Shown here: piece by piece, positions 26,614 through 36,809 of the stretch
Numbering within the stretch: position 1 is the first letter of the stretch
Layout of the letters: each line of letters starts with the position of its first letter
Assembly: GCF_030506305.1 (NCBI RefSeq)
Contig: NZ_CP119421.1
Span: 2,209,501 to 2,273,500, forward strand
Reading direction: 5' to 3'
DNA: 64,000 bases
Source of the DNA: Porifericola rhodea
GTDB lineage: Bacteria; Bacteroidota; Bacteroidia; Cytophagales; Cyclobacteriaceae
The notes under the pieces: generated by a model
Seen by the model: the letters and a program-made list of their open reading frames with translations, nothing else
Databases searched by the model: none
Told to the model about the DNA's origin: nothing
Position numbers and translations under genes: made by a program

Positions 26614-28577
26614 TGATACAAACAACAAAATATATTTTTTCTTTAGTAGCCTATTTTTTAATAGGCTATTTTAATTTGTGTCAAGCTCAGGTCATTAATA
26701 AAAGCTATGCAGATAGCCTTATCAACATTTATCTAAATCAAGATTTGAGTGACTCTGCTACATATAGGCTAGGAATGGATATCTCAAATTATGCTACTAG
26801 TCCAAAAATAATCATCAAATATGCTAAGTTGGCATTAGAGGCTGCTAATAGTGTTAATAACGATAAATGGAAAGCAGCAGCTAGTCTTAATATAGCTCAG
26901 GGTTACAAGCTTCTTGGAGATAATGAAAAGGCTCTTAATTCAGTGCTAGAGAGCATAAATTATTATCTAAAAGCTGACTCTGAAATAGGAGTGGCCGCCG
27001 CATATATTTCACTAGGTGATATCTATGCTCAACTGAATAACAACAAACAGGCAAAAGAAAGCTATAATAAAGCAATTAAAATATTTAGAACTGAACATGA
27101 TAGCTTGCGTTTAGCAACAGTGCTTCTCAATGCCGGAGAGTTGTTTCACCATAGTCGAGAATATGACTCAGCTTTGCAATATTACAATGAAGCTCACAAC
27201 TTATTCAAGCTGCTAAAAGTGGATGCAGGAGTAGCTTACGGGCTTGGTAACTTGGGGCTGGTAAAAGCTTCTCAAAAAGAATACGAAATAGCAAGAGCAT
27301 ATCTAGATAGTGCAATTGTCATCTTGAAAGAACAAGGGGATAATTATGCCATTGCGGAGTATTTAATTTCATTGGCTGAAATACATGCGGAAAATGAGGA
27401 AATTGAACAAGCACTTGAACTGGCACATCAGAGTTTAGAGATTTCTGAACATGATCATTTGCTTCAACAGATGCGCAATGCTTCTAAACTTTTATCAGAA
27501 CTTTATACTTCTAAGGAGGATTTTCTTAAAGCTTTTAAATATCAGTCCGCCTACATTTTGTATCGGGATAGTATAAACAATGAGGAAGTGGTTCGGAACA
27601 TGGCAGATATGCGTACTGAATTTGAAGTAGAACAAAAGCAAACCGAAATAAACCTGCTCAACGAAAGCAGAAAAAATGAAAGGTTAGTTCAGTTGGGTTT
27701 AGCCCTACTTTTAGTATTTGTCCTAGCTTTAACTTTTTTGATATACAGAAATTACAATCTTCAAAAAAGAAACAATCAGCAGCTTGAAGCTCAAAAGAAA
27801 ACCCTTTCCGAAAAGAATCAGGAGTTAGATCATAAAAATAAAGAACTTGATGCTCTGATTGCCACCAGAGAGAAGTTTTTCTCTATCATCTCTCATGATT
27901 TACGCTCTCCGGTCAATGCCTTCTCTGGCCTTAGCAGTATATTAAAAAGCCTGGTAGATGAAAAACAGTATAGTCAGTTGCCCCAAATGGTCTCTCACCT
28001 GGAAAAAAGCGCGCATCAGCTGACTGAACTTTTAGATAACCTATTGGGTTGGGCGGTTAATCAGCAAAGTCAGATACCTATTAAACCTGAAAACCTTTCG
28101 GTAAAAGAAGTGGCCGAAGAGGTACTAGAAGTATTTCAGACAATGGCAATTACCAAAAGAATTAAGCTCGCTTGTCTGGTAAAAGAAGACACTCAGGTAT
28201 GGGCAGATAAAAATGCTCTTTTTACCATTTTAAGAAATCTGATTAACAACGCTTTAAAGTTTACGTCTACTGACGGAAGTGTAATTATTGAAGCATATAC
28301 TGAGCAGTCAAGCGTGGTTCTTCAGGTGAGAGATACAGGCGTGGGTATGTCTAAAGAAAAAGTTAAAGCCTTGTTTAATAGTAAAGGTGGAGAACGTACG
28401 TGGGGAACGTCGGGGGAAAAAGGCGTAGGCTTGGGCCTTCAGTTAGTAAACGAATTTGTGGAAAGAAGCGATGGATATATTAAAGTAAAAAGTACAGAAG
28501 GTAAAGGAACTACCTTCATCATAACACTACCTGCCGTGCAGGAAAAAGGAGTAGAACTTTCTAGCAGGCTTGCTTAG
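26613..28577 (+). CDS. TPR-containing transmembrane sensor histidine kinase
   Basis: A 654-residue membrane kinase. A signal peptide (ending at about FNLCQAQ) is followed by a periplasmic array of tetratricopeptide repeats (about residues 70-310), a membrane helix (about 350-370), a charged coiled coil, the dimerisation/phosphorylation domain with the histidine in SIISHDLRSP, and an ATPase domain with N-box NLINNALKF and G-boxes DTGVGMS and GEKGVGLGLQL. So it should autophosphorylate in response to a periplasmic signal sensed by the TPR part. The ATG at 26613 overlaps the stop of the small upstream gene (TGATG); a TTG one codon earlier is less likely. There is no receiver domain and no response regulator gene nearby. 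Confidence 0.92.
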   Translation: MIQTTKYIFSLVAYFLIGYFNLCQAQVINKSYADSLINIYLNQDLSDSATYRLGMDISNYATSPKIIIKYAKLALEAANSVNNDKWKAAASLNIAQGYKLLGDNEKALNSVLESINYYLKADSEIGVAAAYISLGDIYAQLNNNKQAKESYNKAIKIFRTEHDSLRLATVLLNAGELFHHSREYDSALQYYNEAHNLFKLLKVDAGVAYGLGNLGLVKASQKEYEIARAYLDSAIVILKEQGDNYAIAEYLISLAEIHAENEEIEQALELAHQSLEISEHDHLLQQMRNASKLLSELYTSKEDFLKAFKYQSAYILYRDSINNEEVVRNMADMRTEFEVEQKQTEINLLNESRKNERLVQLGLALLLVFVLALTFLIYRNYNLQKRNNQQLEAQKKTLSEKNQELDHKNKELDALIATREKFFSIISHDLRSPVNAFSGLSSILKSLVDEKQYSQLPQMVSHLEKSAHQLTELLDNLLGWAVNQQSQIPIKPENLSVKEVAEEVLEVFQTMAITKRIKLACLVKEDTQVWADKNALFTILRNLINNALKFTSTDGSVIIEAYTEQSSVVLQVRDTGVGMSKEKVKALFNSKGGERTWGTSGEKGVGLGLQLVNEFVERSDGYIKVKSTEGKGTTFIITLPAVQEKGVELSSRLA

Positions 28578-28790
28578 GCTCAAGCTCCAATAAGAATATT
28601 TACTACCTAAAGGCCAGGAGTAGCAATCACAAGTTCTCACTAAATCATCTGATAGGTTAAGTAGAAGTTACTTGCATATTGTGAAAATATGGGTAAATAA
28701 TTACTTTAGTAAGCTGAAAGTAACCTCTATACCATTAGCAATACGAGCTTTAGCTCTCACTTCTTTGTTAAGATTAATCTCCTTTAAAGC

Positions 28791-30716
28791 ATGTCTTCTC
28801 TTTTTAAGAGTTTTGTTATAAGTATTATTCTTCTAATAACAAGCTATAAATTTCCGTGCTCTGCGCAGGTGTTAAATGAAAATATTGCTGATAGCCTTAT
28901 TCATATATATTTACATGAAGATTTAAAAGATTCAGCAAAATGTAACCTGGCGTTAGAAATTGCAGAACATGCTACTCATCCAAAAGTGACCCTTAAGTAT
29001 TCAAAAATAGCACTACATATTGCTGAAAATCTGAATAAGTTAAGTTGGCAGGCTGCCGCAAGTCTAAATATTGGACAGGCTTACAAGAAGTTAGGAGACA
29101 ATCAGAAAGCGGTTGAGGCAGTCATAAAAAGCGCTAAACTATATCGCCAAGATTCCATGCAGATAGGTGTAGCTTCTGCTTACATTGCTTTAGGTACTAT
29201 TTATAGCCAGCTCTCTAGTAACTCATTATCACAGCAATACTATGAAAAAGCGATAAAAATTTTTAGAGAAGAAAGTGATAGTGTTAGACTGGCCACTGCT
29301 GTTTTGAACATTGGGGGAGAGTATCGTATTAATAAAGAGTATAAGACTGCTTTTGAGTGTTATGAAGAAGCAAAAGAATTATTTCAGTCTTTACAATATG
29401 AAGTAGGCATTGCCTATGCCTTGGGTAATATTGGGTTAGTAAAGGCAGAGCAGAAGAAATTTAACGTTGCACATCAATATCTGGATAGCGCTATAGCTAT
29501 GTTACAAACAATGGGTGATGATTATGCAATCGCTGATTATCAACTTTCTTTAGCAAGAATTTATCGTGAAAAAGAAGAGCCTAATAAGGCATTAGACTAT
29601 GCTTTATTAAGCAAGGAGAGTGCAACTAAAGGTATGTATATGGAAGAGTTGCGGGATGCTCACAAACTACTCTCAGAGCTATATACTGAACAGAAAAATT
29701 ACTTAAAAGCCTTTGAGCACCAGTCGGCATACATTACATACAGAGATAGCCTGACCAACGAAGAAGTAATACGTAATATGGCCGATATGCGTACTGAGTT
29801 TGAAGTAGAGCAGAAGCAGGCTGAGATTGATCTGATTAACGCCAGTAGAAAAATTGAAAGGCTTATACAAACTGGTCTGCTGGTACTTCTGGTATTCGTA
29901 ATTCTTCTGACTCTTCTATTATACCGAAATTTTTATTTGCAGAAAAAGAATAACCAGCAGCTTGAATATCAGAAACAGGTTCTTGCGGATAAAAATGAAG
30001 AACTAGATGCACTGGTGGCAACCCGCGATAAATTTTACTCTATTATTTCTCATGATCTGCGATCTCCTATCCATGCCTTTAGGGGTATATACGGGCTCCT
30101 CAAATCTTATGTGGAGAAGGGGCAATATGAGCATTTGCTGAAGCTGGTATCTCACATGGAGAAAGACTCTCAGCAGCTGGGTGACCTGCTGGATAATTTA
30201 CTTAGCTGGACAGTGATGCAGCAAGGCGATATCCCAAACCATCCTGAATATGTAAGGGTAAAACCTATAGCCGAGGAAGTATTAAATATATTTCAGATTA
30301 TGGCTATTAGTAAGCAGATAGAGTTGGTTAATCTGGTAAATGATGATGTAGAGCTGTGGGTAGACAGAAATGCTTTTTTTACCATTTTGAGGAATCTGGT
30401 TAATAATGCTTTAAAGTTTACACCATCCGGTCAGGTGAAGATTAATGCTTCTTTAAAAGGAGCGCAGGTAGCAGTACAGGTTCAGGATACCGGTATAGGC
30501 ATGACAGACGAGCAGGTAGCCAGCCTGTTCAGAAGCCAAAATACTAACCGGAGTTGGGGTACTTCGGGTGAAAAAGGAGTAGGTCTTGGTTTACAGCTGG
30601 TGTACGAATTTGTAGACAGAAATATGGGTAGCATTAAAGTAAAAAGCCAAAAGGGACAAGGTACTACCTTCACTATTTTATTCCCTGCTTCTAAAGACAA
30701 GAGCATTGAGAGGTAA
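28791..30716 (+). CDS. Second TPR transmembrane sensor histidine kinase (tandem paralogue)
   Basis: A 641-residue kinase of the same design as the preceding one: signal peptide, periplasmic TPR array, membrane helix (LLVLLVFVILLTLLLYR), coiled coil, SIISHDLRSP phosphorylation site, NLVNNALKF N-box, DTGIGMT and GEKGVGLGLQL. Long stretches are the same as in its neighbour, for example the RNMADMRTEFEVEQKQ segment before the membrane helix, while the TPR parts differ more. This is the signature of a tandem duplication with a diverging sensor half. It has its own 213-base upstream region, so separate promoters are likely. No partner regulator is visible. Confidence 0.92.
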   Translation: MSSLFKSFVISIILLITSYKFPCSAQVLNENIADSLIHIYLHEDLKDSAKCNLALEIAEHATHPKVTLKYSKIALHIAENLNKLSWQAAASLNIGQAYKKLGDNQKAVEAVIKSAKLYRQDSMQIGVASAYIALGTIYSQLSSNSLSQQYYEKAIKIFREESDSVRLATAVLNIGGEYRINKEYKTAFECYEEAKELFQSLQYEVGIAYALGNIGLVKAEQKKFNVAHQYLDSAIAMLQTMGDDYAIADYQLSLARIYREKEEPNKALDYALLSKESATKGMYMEELRDAHKLLSELYTEQKNYLKAFEHQSAYITYRDSLTNEEVIRNMADMRTEFEVEQKQAEIDLINASRKIERLIQTGLLVLLVFVILLTLLLYRNFYLQKKNNQQLEYQKQVLADKNEELDALVATRDKFYSIISHDLRSPIHAFRGIYGLLKSYVEKGQYEHLLKLVSHMEKDSQQLGDLLDNLLSWTVMQQGDIPNHPEYVRVKPIAEEVLNIFQIMAISKQIELVNLVNDDVELWVDRNAFFTILRNLVNNALKFTPSGQVKINASLKGAQVAVQVQDTGIGMTDEQVASLFRSQNTNRSWGTSGEKGVGLGLQLVYEFVDRNMGSIKVKSQKGQGTTFTILFPASKDKSIER

Positions 30717-30744
30717 ACAGGTCTTGTTTAGAAGTAGCATTATA

Positions 30745-31332
30745 CTATTCCATACCTTTGATCACTTCTTTTTTAGAAAGGGTAATACTCCACATGCCTA
30801 ATAGCTGCTTTTTTGATAAAGCAGTCTCGCTCCCTGGTAGTTTTTTTCGTGTTTTCGGGTCTAGTAAATATGGCTTGGTATAGAGGAAGTGCGTGTCTCC
30901 GATTTTTTGAACATTATCGTTCACTTCCAGTTCATTTTCTACATTATAAAGATACGCCTCCCACAACTGTTGTTCCAGCTCACTAAGTTGAAGTTCTTCA
31001 GCATTCATACTACTGGTAACCCATTTAATTTTTGCCTGGTATACTTCAGCCAGAGAGTCAATTTCCGGCATATTGGGGCTACTCATAAACCTTTCAGCCT
31101 TTTCTCCATTGTTTTGGTATTGTTCAATAGCAATTTGCTGGGCTTTTTTAGCAATTGTTTCTCCCTGTTCGTACGTTGCTTTTACAATCTCGGCAGGGAG
31201 TATATGCTTAATCTCCCGCTGCGCCATCGCTTTATTAATAGCATCACGATCTACTTGCTGTTGCGTGCCCATGTTGTCGCAAGACCAAAGGGTACAAAGA
31301 GCAAGTAGACATACATATCTTATCGTATTCAT
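30745..31332 (-). CDS. Hypothetical lipoprotein, helical
   Basis: A 195-residue protein with signal peptide and lipobox LWSC (cysteine at about residue 19), then a helical, glutamine- and glutamate-rich body (KKAQQIAIEQYQNNGEK and ELQLSELEQQLWEAYLYN). Its C-terminus (LLGMWSITLSKKEVI) resembles the last strand of DUF3365-like periplasmic heme sensors, but the heme CxxCH motif is missing, so I leave the function open. It lies 16 bases after selD on the same strand and may be read through from it. Confidence 0.75.
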   Translation of the reverse strand: MNTIRYVCLLALCTLWSCDNMGTQQQVDRDAINKAMAQREIKHILPAEIVKATYEQGETIAKKAQQIAIEQYQNNGEKAERFMSSPNMPEIDSLAEVYQAKIKWVTSSMNAEELQLSELEQQLWEAYLYNVENELEVNDNVQKIGDTHFLYTKPYLLDPKTRKKLPGSETALSKKQLLGMWSITLSKKEVIKGME

Positions 31333-31348
31333 TCTTTTCGCGTTGAGC

Positions 31349-32389
31349 TTATTTTACAGTAATTAATACTTCCTGAAGGGGGAGCGTTTCACCAAAAGCC
31401 TGTAAATCCAGGCCAAGATCTTTTGCCAGCACCATAAAATCATCAGCATTGGTTTTTTCCACTGCTACCAGTAAGCCGCCACTGGTTTGCGGATCACACA
31501 ATAGCGCTTTTTGCTCATCACTCATTGGACTTACTTTATGGCCATAGCTTTCAAAGTTTCTTTGGGTGCCCCCCGGCATACTTTTTTGCGCAATATATTG
31601 GTCTACAACCTTAAAGCGGGGGACTAGCTTGCTATCTACTACTGCACTAATTTGGCTGCCCTCGCAAATCTCACTCAGATGACCTAGTAAACCAAAACCA
31701 GTGACGTCAGTCATCGCTTTTACATAGGGTAGTAGCGCAAACTGTTCTCCTACGCTATTAAGTTGCAACATACTTTCTCTGGCTAAGGCCAGGTCTTCTT
31801 CTTTTACCAGACCTTTTTTTTGCGCGGTGGTAAGTATACCTACGCCTAAAGGTTTGGTCAGAAAAAGTTTGCAGGCAGGAGTAGCGCTGTCATTTCTTTT
31901 GAGGTGCTCTTTTTTAATACGACCCGTTACTGCCAATCCAAAGATAGGTTCGGGTGAATCTATACTATGCCCGCCGGCCAGCATGATACCTGCCTTTTGG
32001 CAGGCATGTCGGCTTCCTTCCAGAACCTGACGAGCTACTTCCGGAGACAGTTTATTAATAGGCCAGCCCAGTATTGCAATAGCCATCATGGGTGTTCCGC
32101 CCATAGCGTACACATCGCTAATAGCATTAACAGAGGCAATCTGTCCAAAGTCAAAAGCATCATCTACAATCGGCATAAAAAAATCGGTGGTACTGATGAT
32201 AGCCTCTCCGTTTCCCATGTCATATACTGCCGCATCATCTTTAGTATGGTTGCCTACCAGTAATTGGTCGTCCTGAAAGGCCGGTAGCTGGCTGCTAAGT
32301 ATGCTCTCCAGTACTTTAGGAGAAATTTTGCAACCACAGCCTGCACCATGACTATACTGAGTAAGTTTTACTGCTTCTGTATTGCTCAT
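31349..32389 (-). CDS. selD: Selenide, water dikinase
   Basis: Makes selenophosphate from selenide and ATP, the selenium donor for modified tRNA and selenoproteins. The 346-residue protein closely follows E. coli SelD, with the N-terminal SHGAGCGCK motif. The catalytic position is cysteine (C18, equal to E. coli C17), not selenocysteine, and the lysine that follows (K21) is kept. Further blocks are [44 protein letters not shown] and DPQTSGGLL. Its start overlaps the mnmH stop by four bases (ATGA), so the two are co-translated. The selenium is therefore probably used for tRNA 2-selenouridine. No selA, selB or selC is in the window. Confidence 0.96.
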   Translation of the reverse strand: MSNTEAVKLTQYSHGAGCGCKISPKVLESILSSQLPAFQDDQLLVGNHTKDDAAVYDMGNGEAIISTTDFFMPIVDDAFDFGQIASVNAISDVYAMGGTPMMAIAILGWPINKLSPEVARQVLEGSRHACQKAGIMLAGGHSIDSPEPIFGLAVTGRIKKEHLKRNDSATPACKLFLTKPLGVGILTTAQKKGLVKEEDLALARESMLQLNSVGEQFALLPYVKAMTDVTGFGLLGHLSEICEGSQISAVVDSKLVPRFKVVDQYIAQKSMPGGTQRNFESYGHKVSPMSDEQKALLCDPQTSGGLLVAVEKTNADDFMVLAKDLGLDLQAFGETLPLQEVLITVK

Positions 32390-33438
32390 ATTTTTGCTTC
32401 TGCTTTTGTAATATTGATGTTTTCTGCCATATATATAAGTTGTTGAGCAGTAGCGCTGGGCTCATCCTTAAGACAATCCAGCGTAGTAATTTGTTCTTTT
32501 GGCCGCCTATCCATATTTCTGTGGTAGCTGCGGTCATAGTAAGTAAGTAAATTATCTGCCACGGCATCCAGTCTTCCTTCTTTCAGGTCAGTTATTGCCT
32601 GTTGTGTACGTAATCCTCCCAGACGTTTTTCTATACGTGAAATAGCTATGCTTAAAGCTTCTTTATTTTGCTGGCCATACTCCTTGACAAGTCGCTTTAC
32701 TCTTTCAGATTTTGGTAAATGAATCTGTATCATAGGGGCAGCCTTCATCTGATCCCACAGCTCATAGGGCATTTGTACACTACCGATACTGAATGATTCA
32801 TCTTCCAGCCATATTCGGCGGGAGTAATCTAGGGTACGCCACTGCTGAAACAGATTGTTATGAAACTGCTCAGTGCTAGGTTGCTCGGCCTGCCCTATGC
32901 CCCCAAAAGAAGATCCTTTGTGATGTGCCAAACCTTCCAGATCTATGACCTGCTCTCCTTGCTCTCGTAAAGCTTTAAGAATATCTGTTTTTCCGCTACC
33001 GGTTTCGCCCCCCAGCATAATAAGAGGTACCGCTTTTTTAATAGTACACAAGGCAAAGCTACGATAAGCCTTGTAGCCTCCCTGCAAAGTGGATACCCGT
33101 AGGCCTGCTGTTTGTAAAAGCCAGGCAAAACTCCCGCTACGCATGCCTCCCCGCCAGCAATGTACCAGCACTTCCTGCTCATGCGCCAGTTGCATAGCTC
33201 TTTCCACAAAAGAGCGCATCTTAGGACCTACAATATCAAGCCCTTCCAAAAGAGCATCCTGTCGGCCTACCTGCTTATAGGTAGTGCCAACGACTGCACG
33301 CTCCTGATTATCAAAAAGAGGGATATTGTACGCTCCAGGAATGTGACCTGCGGCATACTCTGCCGGGGAGCGTACGTCAATAATAGGAATTTGCTCTGCT
33401 TTGCTTAAAAATTCGTCTGCCGAAAGCTTATTTGTCAT
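32386..33438 (-). CDS. mnmH: tRNA 2-selenouridine synthase
   Basis: Replaces sulfur by selenium in 5-methylaminomethyl-2-thiouridine of tRNA Lys/Glu/Gln, using selenophosphate from SelD. The 350-residue protein (also called SelU/YbbB) has an N-terminal rhodanese domain with [18 protein letters not shown] and the active cysteine in [13 protein letters not shown], then a P-loop domain with [10 protein letters not shown] (about residues 140-150) that binds the geranyl intermediate site. It is the upstream partner of selD with a four-base overlap. The symporter gene starts 53 bases upstream, so the three may form one unit, though this is uncertain. Confidence 0.95.
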   Translation of the reverse strand: MTNKLSADEFLSKAEQIPIIDVRSPAEYAAGHIPGAYNIPLFDNQERAVVGTTYKQVGRQDALLEGLDIVGPKMRSFVERAMQLAHEQEVLVHCWRGGMRSGSFAWLLQTAGLRVSTLQGGYKAYRSFALCTIKKAVPLIMLGGETGSGKTDILKALREQGEQVIDLEGLAHHKGSSFGGIGQAEQPSTEQFHNNLFQQWRTLDYSRRIWLEDESFSIGSVQMPYELWDQMKAAPMIQIHLPKSERVKRLVKEYGQQNKEALSIAISRIEKRLGGLRTQQAITDLKEGRLDAVADNLLTYYDRSYHRNMDRRPKEQITTLDCLKDEPSATAQQLIYMAENINITKAEAKI

Positions 33439-33491
33439 GGGCGCTTACCTTAATTTGCCTTGCTTTCGGTAAGGTAGTTAATACAATGCGT

Positions 33492-34811
33492 TTAATCTAC
33501 TTTCACCACCTCTTCCCGTATCATCTCCTCGGGTAGCTTGCCTTCGGTGCTGGCCACAATCATAGAAACTGAAGCATCACCTGTTACATTAACTACCGTA
33601 CGGCACATATCCAGAATACGGTCGGGAGCCAGAATGAGAGCAATACCGGCAGTAGGTACACCAATCGCTTCCAATACAATGACCAGCATCACTACTCCTG
33701 CACCAGGCACGGCAGCCGTACCTATAGAAGCCAGCACAGCAGTAAGTACAATCATTAACTGTTGTGTAATAGACAAACCTAAGCCTAAAGCCTGTGCGAT
33801 AAACACTGCGGCTACCCCCTGATATAGGCTGGTGCCATCCATATTGATGGTAGCGCCGAGTGGAAGCACAAAACTAGCCACCTCTTCTGATACCTCAAGA
33901 TCCTTTTCTACTACCTCCATAGTTACTGGCAGGGTAGCAGCACTGGAGCTGGTACTAAAAGCCAACAGTTGGGCCGGACGTATAGCTTTAAAGAATTTGG
34001 AGTAAGGTACTTTGGTGAAAATCTTGAACAGACCAGGATAAACGACAGCTATCATCAATACCAGTCCGCCAATTACAGTAAGGCTATACCAAAGCAGGGC
34101 CAGCAATAGCTCAAATGCCTGGTCAGGGTTGTCTCCTCCCAGATCAACGATGAGCGCTGCAATTAGCGCAAAGACCCCATAGGGTGCCAGTATCATGATA
34201 AACTCTACAATTTTGATGATGACATCATTAAAACCATCAAAAAAAGCAATTACCGGATTGGCTTTGTCTTTAGGTACCTTGAGCAAGGCAATACCAATAA
34301 TTAGTGCCAGAAAAACTACCTGAAGCATATTGGCATTATCTCCAAATGACTCAAATATATTCTGAGGAACTATATCTACCAGGGGTTGAAGGGGGCCAGC
34401 ATCCTTTACAGACTGTGCTACATTCTGGCGGCTTTCTACATCACCGCTGTATAGGCTAATCAGGTTTTCGCGTGTAGACTCAGGAAGCTGTTTTCCGGGC
34501 TTAATAATATTTACCAAAGCCAGACCAATCGTAACAGCAATGGCAGTAGTTAATAGATAGATACCAATAGTCTTGCCTCCCATACGAGAAAGCTTAGAGA
34601 TATCTCCCAGATTAGAAATACCCACAATAAGTGAAGCCAGCACGAGAGGCACGGCAATCATCTTCAGGGAGTTTACGAAGATGGTACCAAAAGGCTTAAT
34701 GTATTGAGCAGTAAATGTGGGATCCCAGCCAAACTGTATGCTAAGAATACCAAAAACGAGACCTAAAACCAGCCCGATAAGGATCTGGGTATGTAGAGGA
34801 ATTTTTTTCAT
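33492..34811 (-). CDS. Dicarboxylate/amino acid:cation symporter (DAACS)
   Basis: Inner-membrane secondary transporter of 439 residues of the DctA/GltP family, importing glutamate, aspartate or C4-dicarboxylates with sodium or protons. It shows the reentrant-loop motif FSTSSSAATLPVTME, the NMDGT motif in GATINMDGTSLYQG, and the second hairpin with GAAVPGAGVVML-like residues. About eight membrane helices are visible. Substrate cannot be decided from the motifs I see. A terminator for this or the next gene is not evident; mnmH lies 53 bases downstream. Confidence 0.92.
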   Translation of the reverse strand: MKKIPLHTQILIGLVLGLVFGILSIQFGWDPTFTAQYIKPFGTIFVNSLKMIAVPLVLASLIVGISNLGDISKLSRMGGKTIGIYLLTTAIAVTIGLALVNIIKPGKQLPESTRENLISLYSGDVESRQNVAQSVKDAGPLQPLVDIVPQNIFESFGDNANMLQVVFLALIIGIALLKVPKDKANPVIAFFDGFNDVIIKIVEFIMILAPYGVFALIAALIVDLGGDNPDQAFELLLALLWYSLTVIGGLVLMIAVVYPGLFKIFTKVPYSKFFKAIRPAQLLAFSTSSSAATLPVTMEVVEKDLEVSEEVASFVLPLGATINMDGTSLYQGVAAVFIAQALGLGLSITQQLMIVLTAVLASIGTAAVPGAGVVMLVIVLEAIGVPTAGIALILAPDRILDMCRTVVNVTGDASVSMIVASTEGKLPEEMIREEVVKVD

Positions 34812-35043
34812 AAAGACAAAGTCATATTACACTCTCTCAGGGACTTAAACCCATAAGCCACAAAAATGCAAAAATACAAGCTGAAATGCTAAAGCATATG
34901 TAGCTTTAACCATTCAAGTTTTTTTTAGATTTTTTTTACGGATCAGCCCTGCCAGATACCCTTACACGCACATAATCTTACTCAAATAACACGTATATCA
35001 CCTGTTAATAATAAACATATATATAAAACTATGTTTATGCGCA

Positions 35044-35074
35044 TAAAAAAAGCCCAACCGCTGAGGTTGAGCTT
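35044..35074 (-). terminator. Rho-independent terminator after the beta-lactamase-like gene
   Basis: On the minus strand the stem GCTCAACC / GGTTGGGC (one G-T pair) with a five-base loop is followed by seven Ts (the A-run at 35045-35051). It lies about 22 bases beyond the stop of the serine hydrolase gene and would end its transcript. Confidence 0.75.
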
Positions 35075-35095
35075 GCTAATAAGCGATGTACTCTC

Positions 35096-36427
35096 TTAAT
35101 AATAACTCTGAGCAAAGAGGTCCTGGGCAGGCCATTCTTCCATCTGCTCCAAAGAACTATGCATAATATAGTTAATTTTTCCGTTGAAGTAACGGCTTCT
35201 GCGGTTGGTAGTATTGGCAAGTACCACCCAGGAGATTCCATTGTCCAGGCGCTTCAAAATCGCAGAGGTACCGGCTAGTGTGCCTGTTCTCCACCAGGTG
35301 CCATTGCTGGTAATCCCTCTCCATCCATACGGGCGACCTCCACCATGGTCTGGCTTGATCATAGTAAGTAACGACTCATTAGAAAGTATGTCGGGGGTGT
35401 TCTTAAATCCGTCAATGGCCACAACAAATTTAAGCAGGTCGGTAGAAGTAGCAAGCCACCCCCCCGCAGCGCCTAAAGCTTCTATATCAAAACTGTAAGT
35501 AGTAGAAACCATTTCTCCTGAGCTGTCCAGCGCTTCGCGCATATTGTTGTAGGTAAAATCATAATAGGCTACCTCATTGTCAAATCGTCCTTCTTGAAGG
35601 TTTTTTGCCAGGCGCATATCCCTAATACCTAAAGGATAAAGGATTTCCTGCTTCACATACTCCTCATACTCAAGGCCAGAGGCAGCGGTGATTACCTCCC
35701 CCAACAGACAATAGCCAAAATTTGAGTAATCGTAGTAAGAACCAGGGCGATAAGGTAGCGGACGCGATAGCACATACTCTATAATAGTCTCCAACCTGGG
35801 AGGAGCAGGGCCTCCCATCTCTTCCGCAATCTTATGAGGAACAAATAAAGGATCGCCAAAGGTGCGCTTACTCCATCCTGAGGTGTGGTTTAGCAAATGT
35901 CTGACCTCAATATCGTAAATTCTCTTGTCTTCAATTTTATCATAGATGCCACCTTGCAAAATCCCCTCTTCACCAAAAACTTTATCCTCTAGCTCAAGCT
36001 TACCATCCTCATAAAGCTTCATTACCGCTACCGCAGTAATCAGTTTGGAGATGCTGCCAATTCTGAACTGATGGAAAGGTTGTATCGCTTGTTGGCTTTC
36101 ATTATCTGTATAGCCAAAACCTTTGGTATAAATAAGCTGACCGTCTTTTACAATACCCACCGAAGCGCCAACAATGCCCTGACGCTGAAGAAATTTGTGC
36201 ATAGCACTGTCTACATGGGCAAGAGCTGCTAACTCAGAGTGTTCATTAAGAAGGTTGCTCACACTTTTAATTACTTTTTCCTCGCTACTACCAAAAGCCT
36301 CATGGTCTCCATCGGCAATGGTAAAAGGAATACCTAAGATTAAAAGTGTGAAAATAAAGCCTGATACAAAATTGCTGGCGCGAAGCCACTTAAAGTTTCG
36401 TGTAGGGATAGATACTTGTCTATGCAT
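35096..36427 (-). CDS. Class-C beta-lactamase-like serine hydrolase
   Basis: Periplasmic or membrane-tethered serine hydrolase of 443 residues, of the AmpC/penicillin-binding-protein-like esterase family. Catalytic motifs are SISK (S-x-x-K) after FRIG, the YSN triad element in YYDYSNFGYCLLGE, and a GGG-containing third element. A hydrophobic segment (FVSGFIFTLLILGIPFTI) lies near the N-terminus, probably a signal anchor. I chose the ATG at 36427; a TTG nine codons upstream would lengthen the protein. Family members may be peptidases, esterases or penicillin-interacting proteins. Real beta-lactamase activity is unlikely to be its main role. Confidence 0.88.
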   Translation of the reverse strand: MHRQVSIPTRNFKWLRASNFVSGFIFTLLILGIPFTIADGDHEAFGSSEEKVIKSVSNLLNEHSELAALAHVDSAMHKFLQRQGIVGASVGIVKDGQLIYTKGFGYTDNESQQAIQPFHQFRIGSISKLITAVAVMKLYEDGKLELEDKVFGEEGILQGGIYDKIEDKRIYDIEVRHLLNHTSGWSKRTFGDPLFVPHKIAEEMGGPAPPRLETIIEYVLSRPLPYRPGSYYDYSNFGYCLLGEVITAASGLEYEEYVKQEILYPLGIRDMRLAKNLQEGRFDNEVAYYDFTYNNMREALDSSGEMVSTTYSFDIEALGAAGGWLATSTDLLKFVVAIDGFKNTPDILSNESLLTMIKPDHGGGRPYGWRGITSNGTWWRTGTLAGTSAILKRLDNGISWVVLANTTNRRSRYFNGKINYIMHSSLEQMEEWPAQDLFAQSYY

Positions 36428-36809
36428 TAAAACTTTATGGTTTATAATCTCCAAGCTATACCGAACAAATTGGTTTTTAGTTCATTAGTGCCCGCAGAAT
36501 CTATGATTGTAATCCTAAATATGCTGCATTATTAGAGCCGCTGCAATAGCCCTATTAGATATGTTCAAAAGATTAGTTTATGGATACAATGGAAGTGACT
36601 TTTTCTTTTAAAAAGTCAAATAATTCTCGTCAGAAGCTAGCAGTACTTTTTTAGGCTTTTTCTTATTGTGTATCGATAGTGTACGACCGCTGTTCAAAAG
36701 CACACAGCCTGACATTTGATGACAACTCGTAAGTGTCTGATACACAAAAAGATAAATGAAAGGTATAAGATTGGAATTAGATGGGGAGTAAACTCTAACC
36801 CCCTAAGAA
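36428..36809. other. Divergent intergenic region with distant inverted repeat
   Basis: This 382-base region separates the serine hydrolase gene and the retropepsin-like gene. A nine-base sequence TTGTGTATC (36666-36674) recurs inverted as GATACACAA (36739-36747), 64 bases apart. I see no clear -7/-33 pair and no coding frame of its own. Confidence 0.4.

Noticed and set aside
31349-32389. Selenocysteine codon in selD
   Set aside because: The catalytic position is an ordinary cysteine codon and the frame has no internal TGA.
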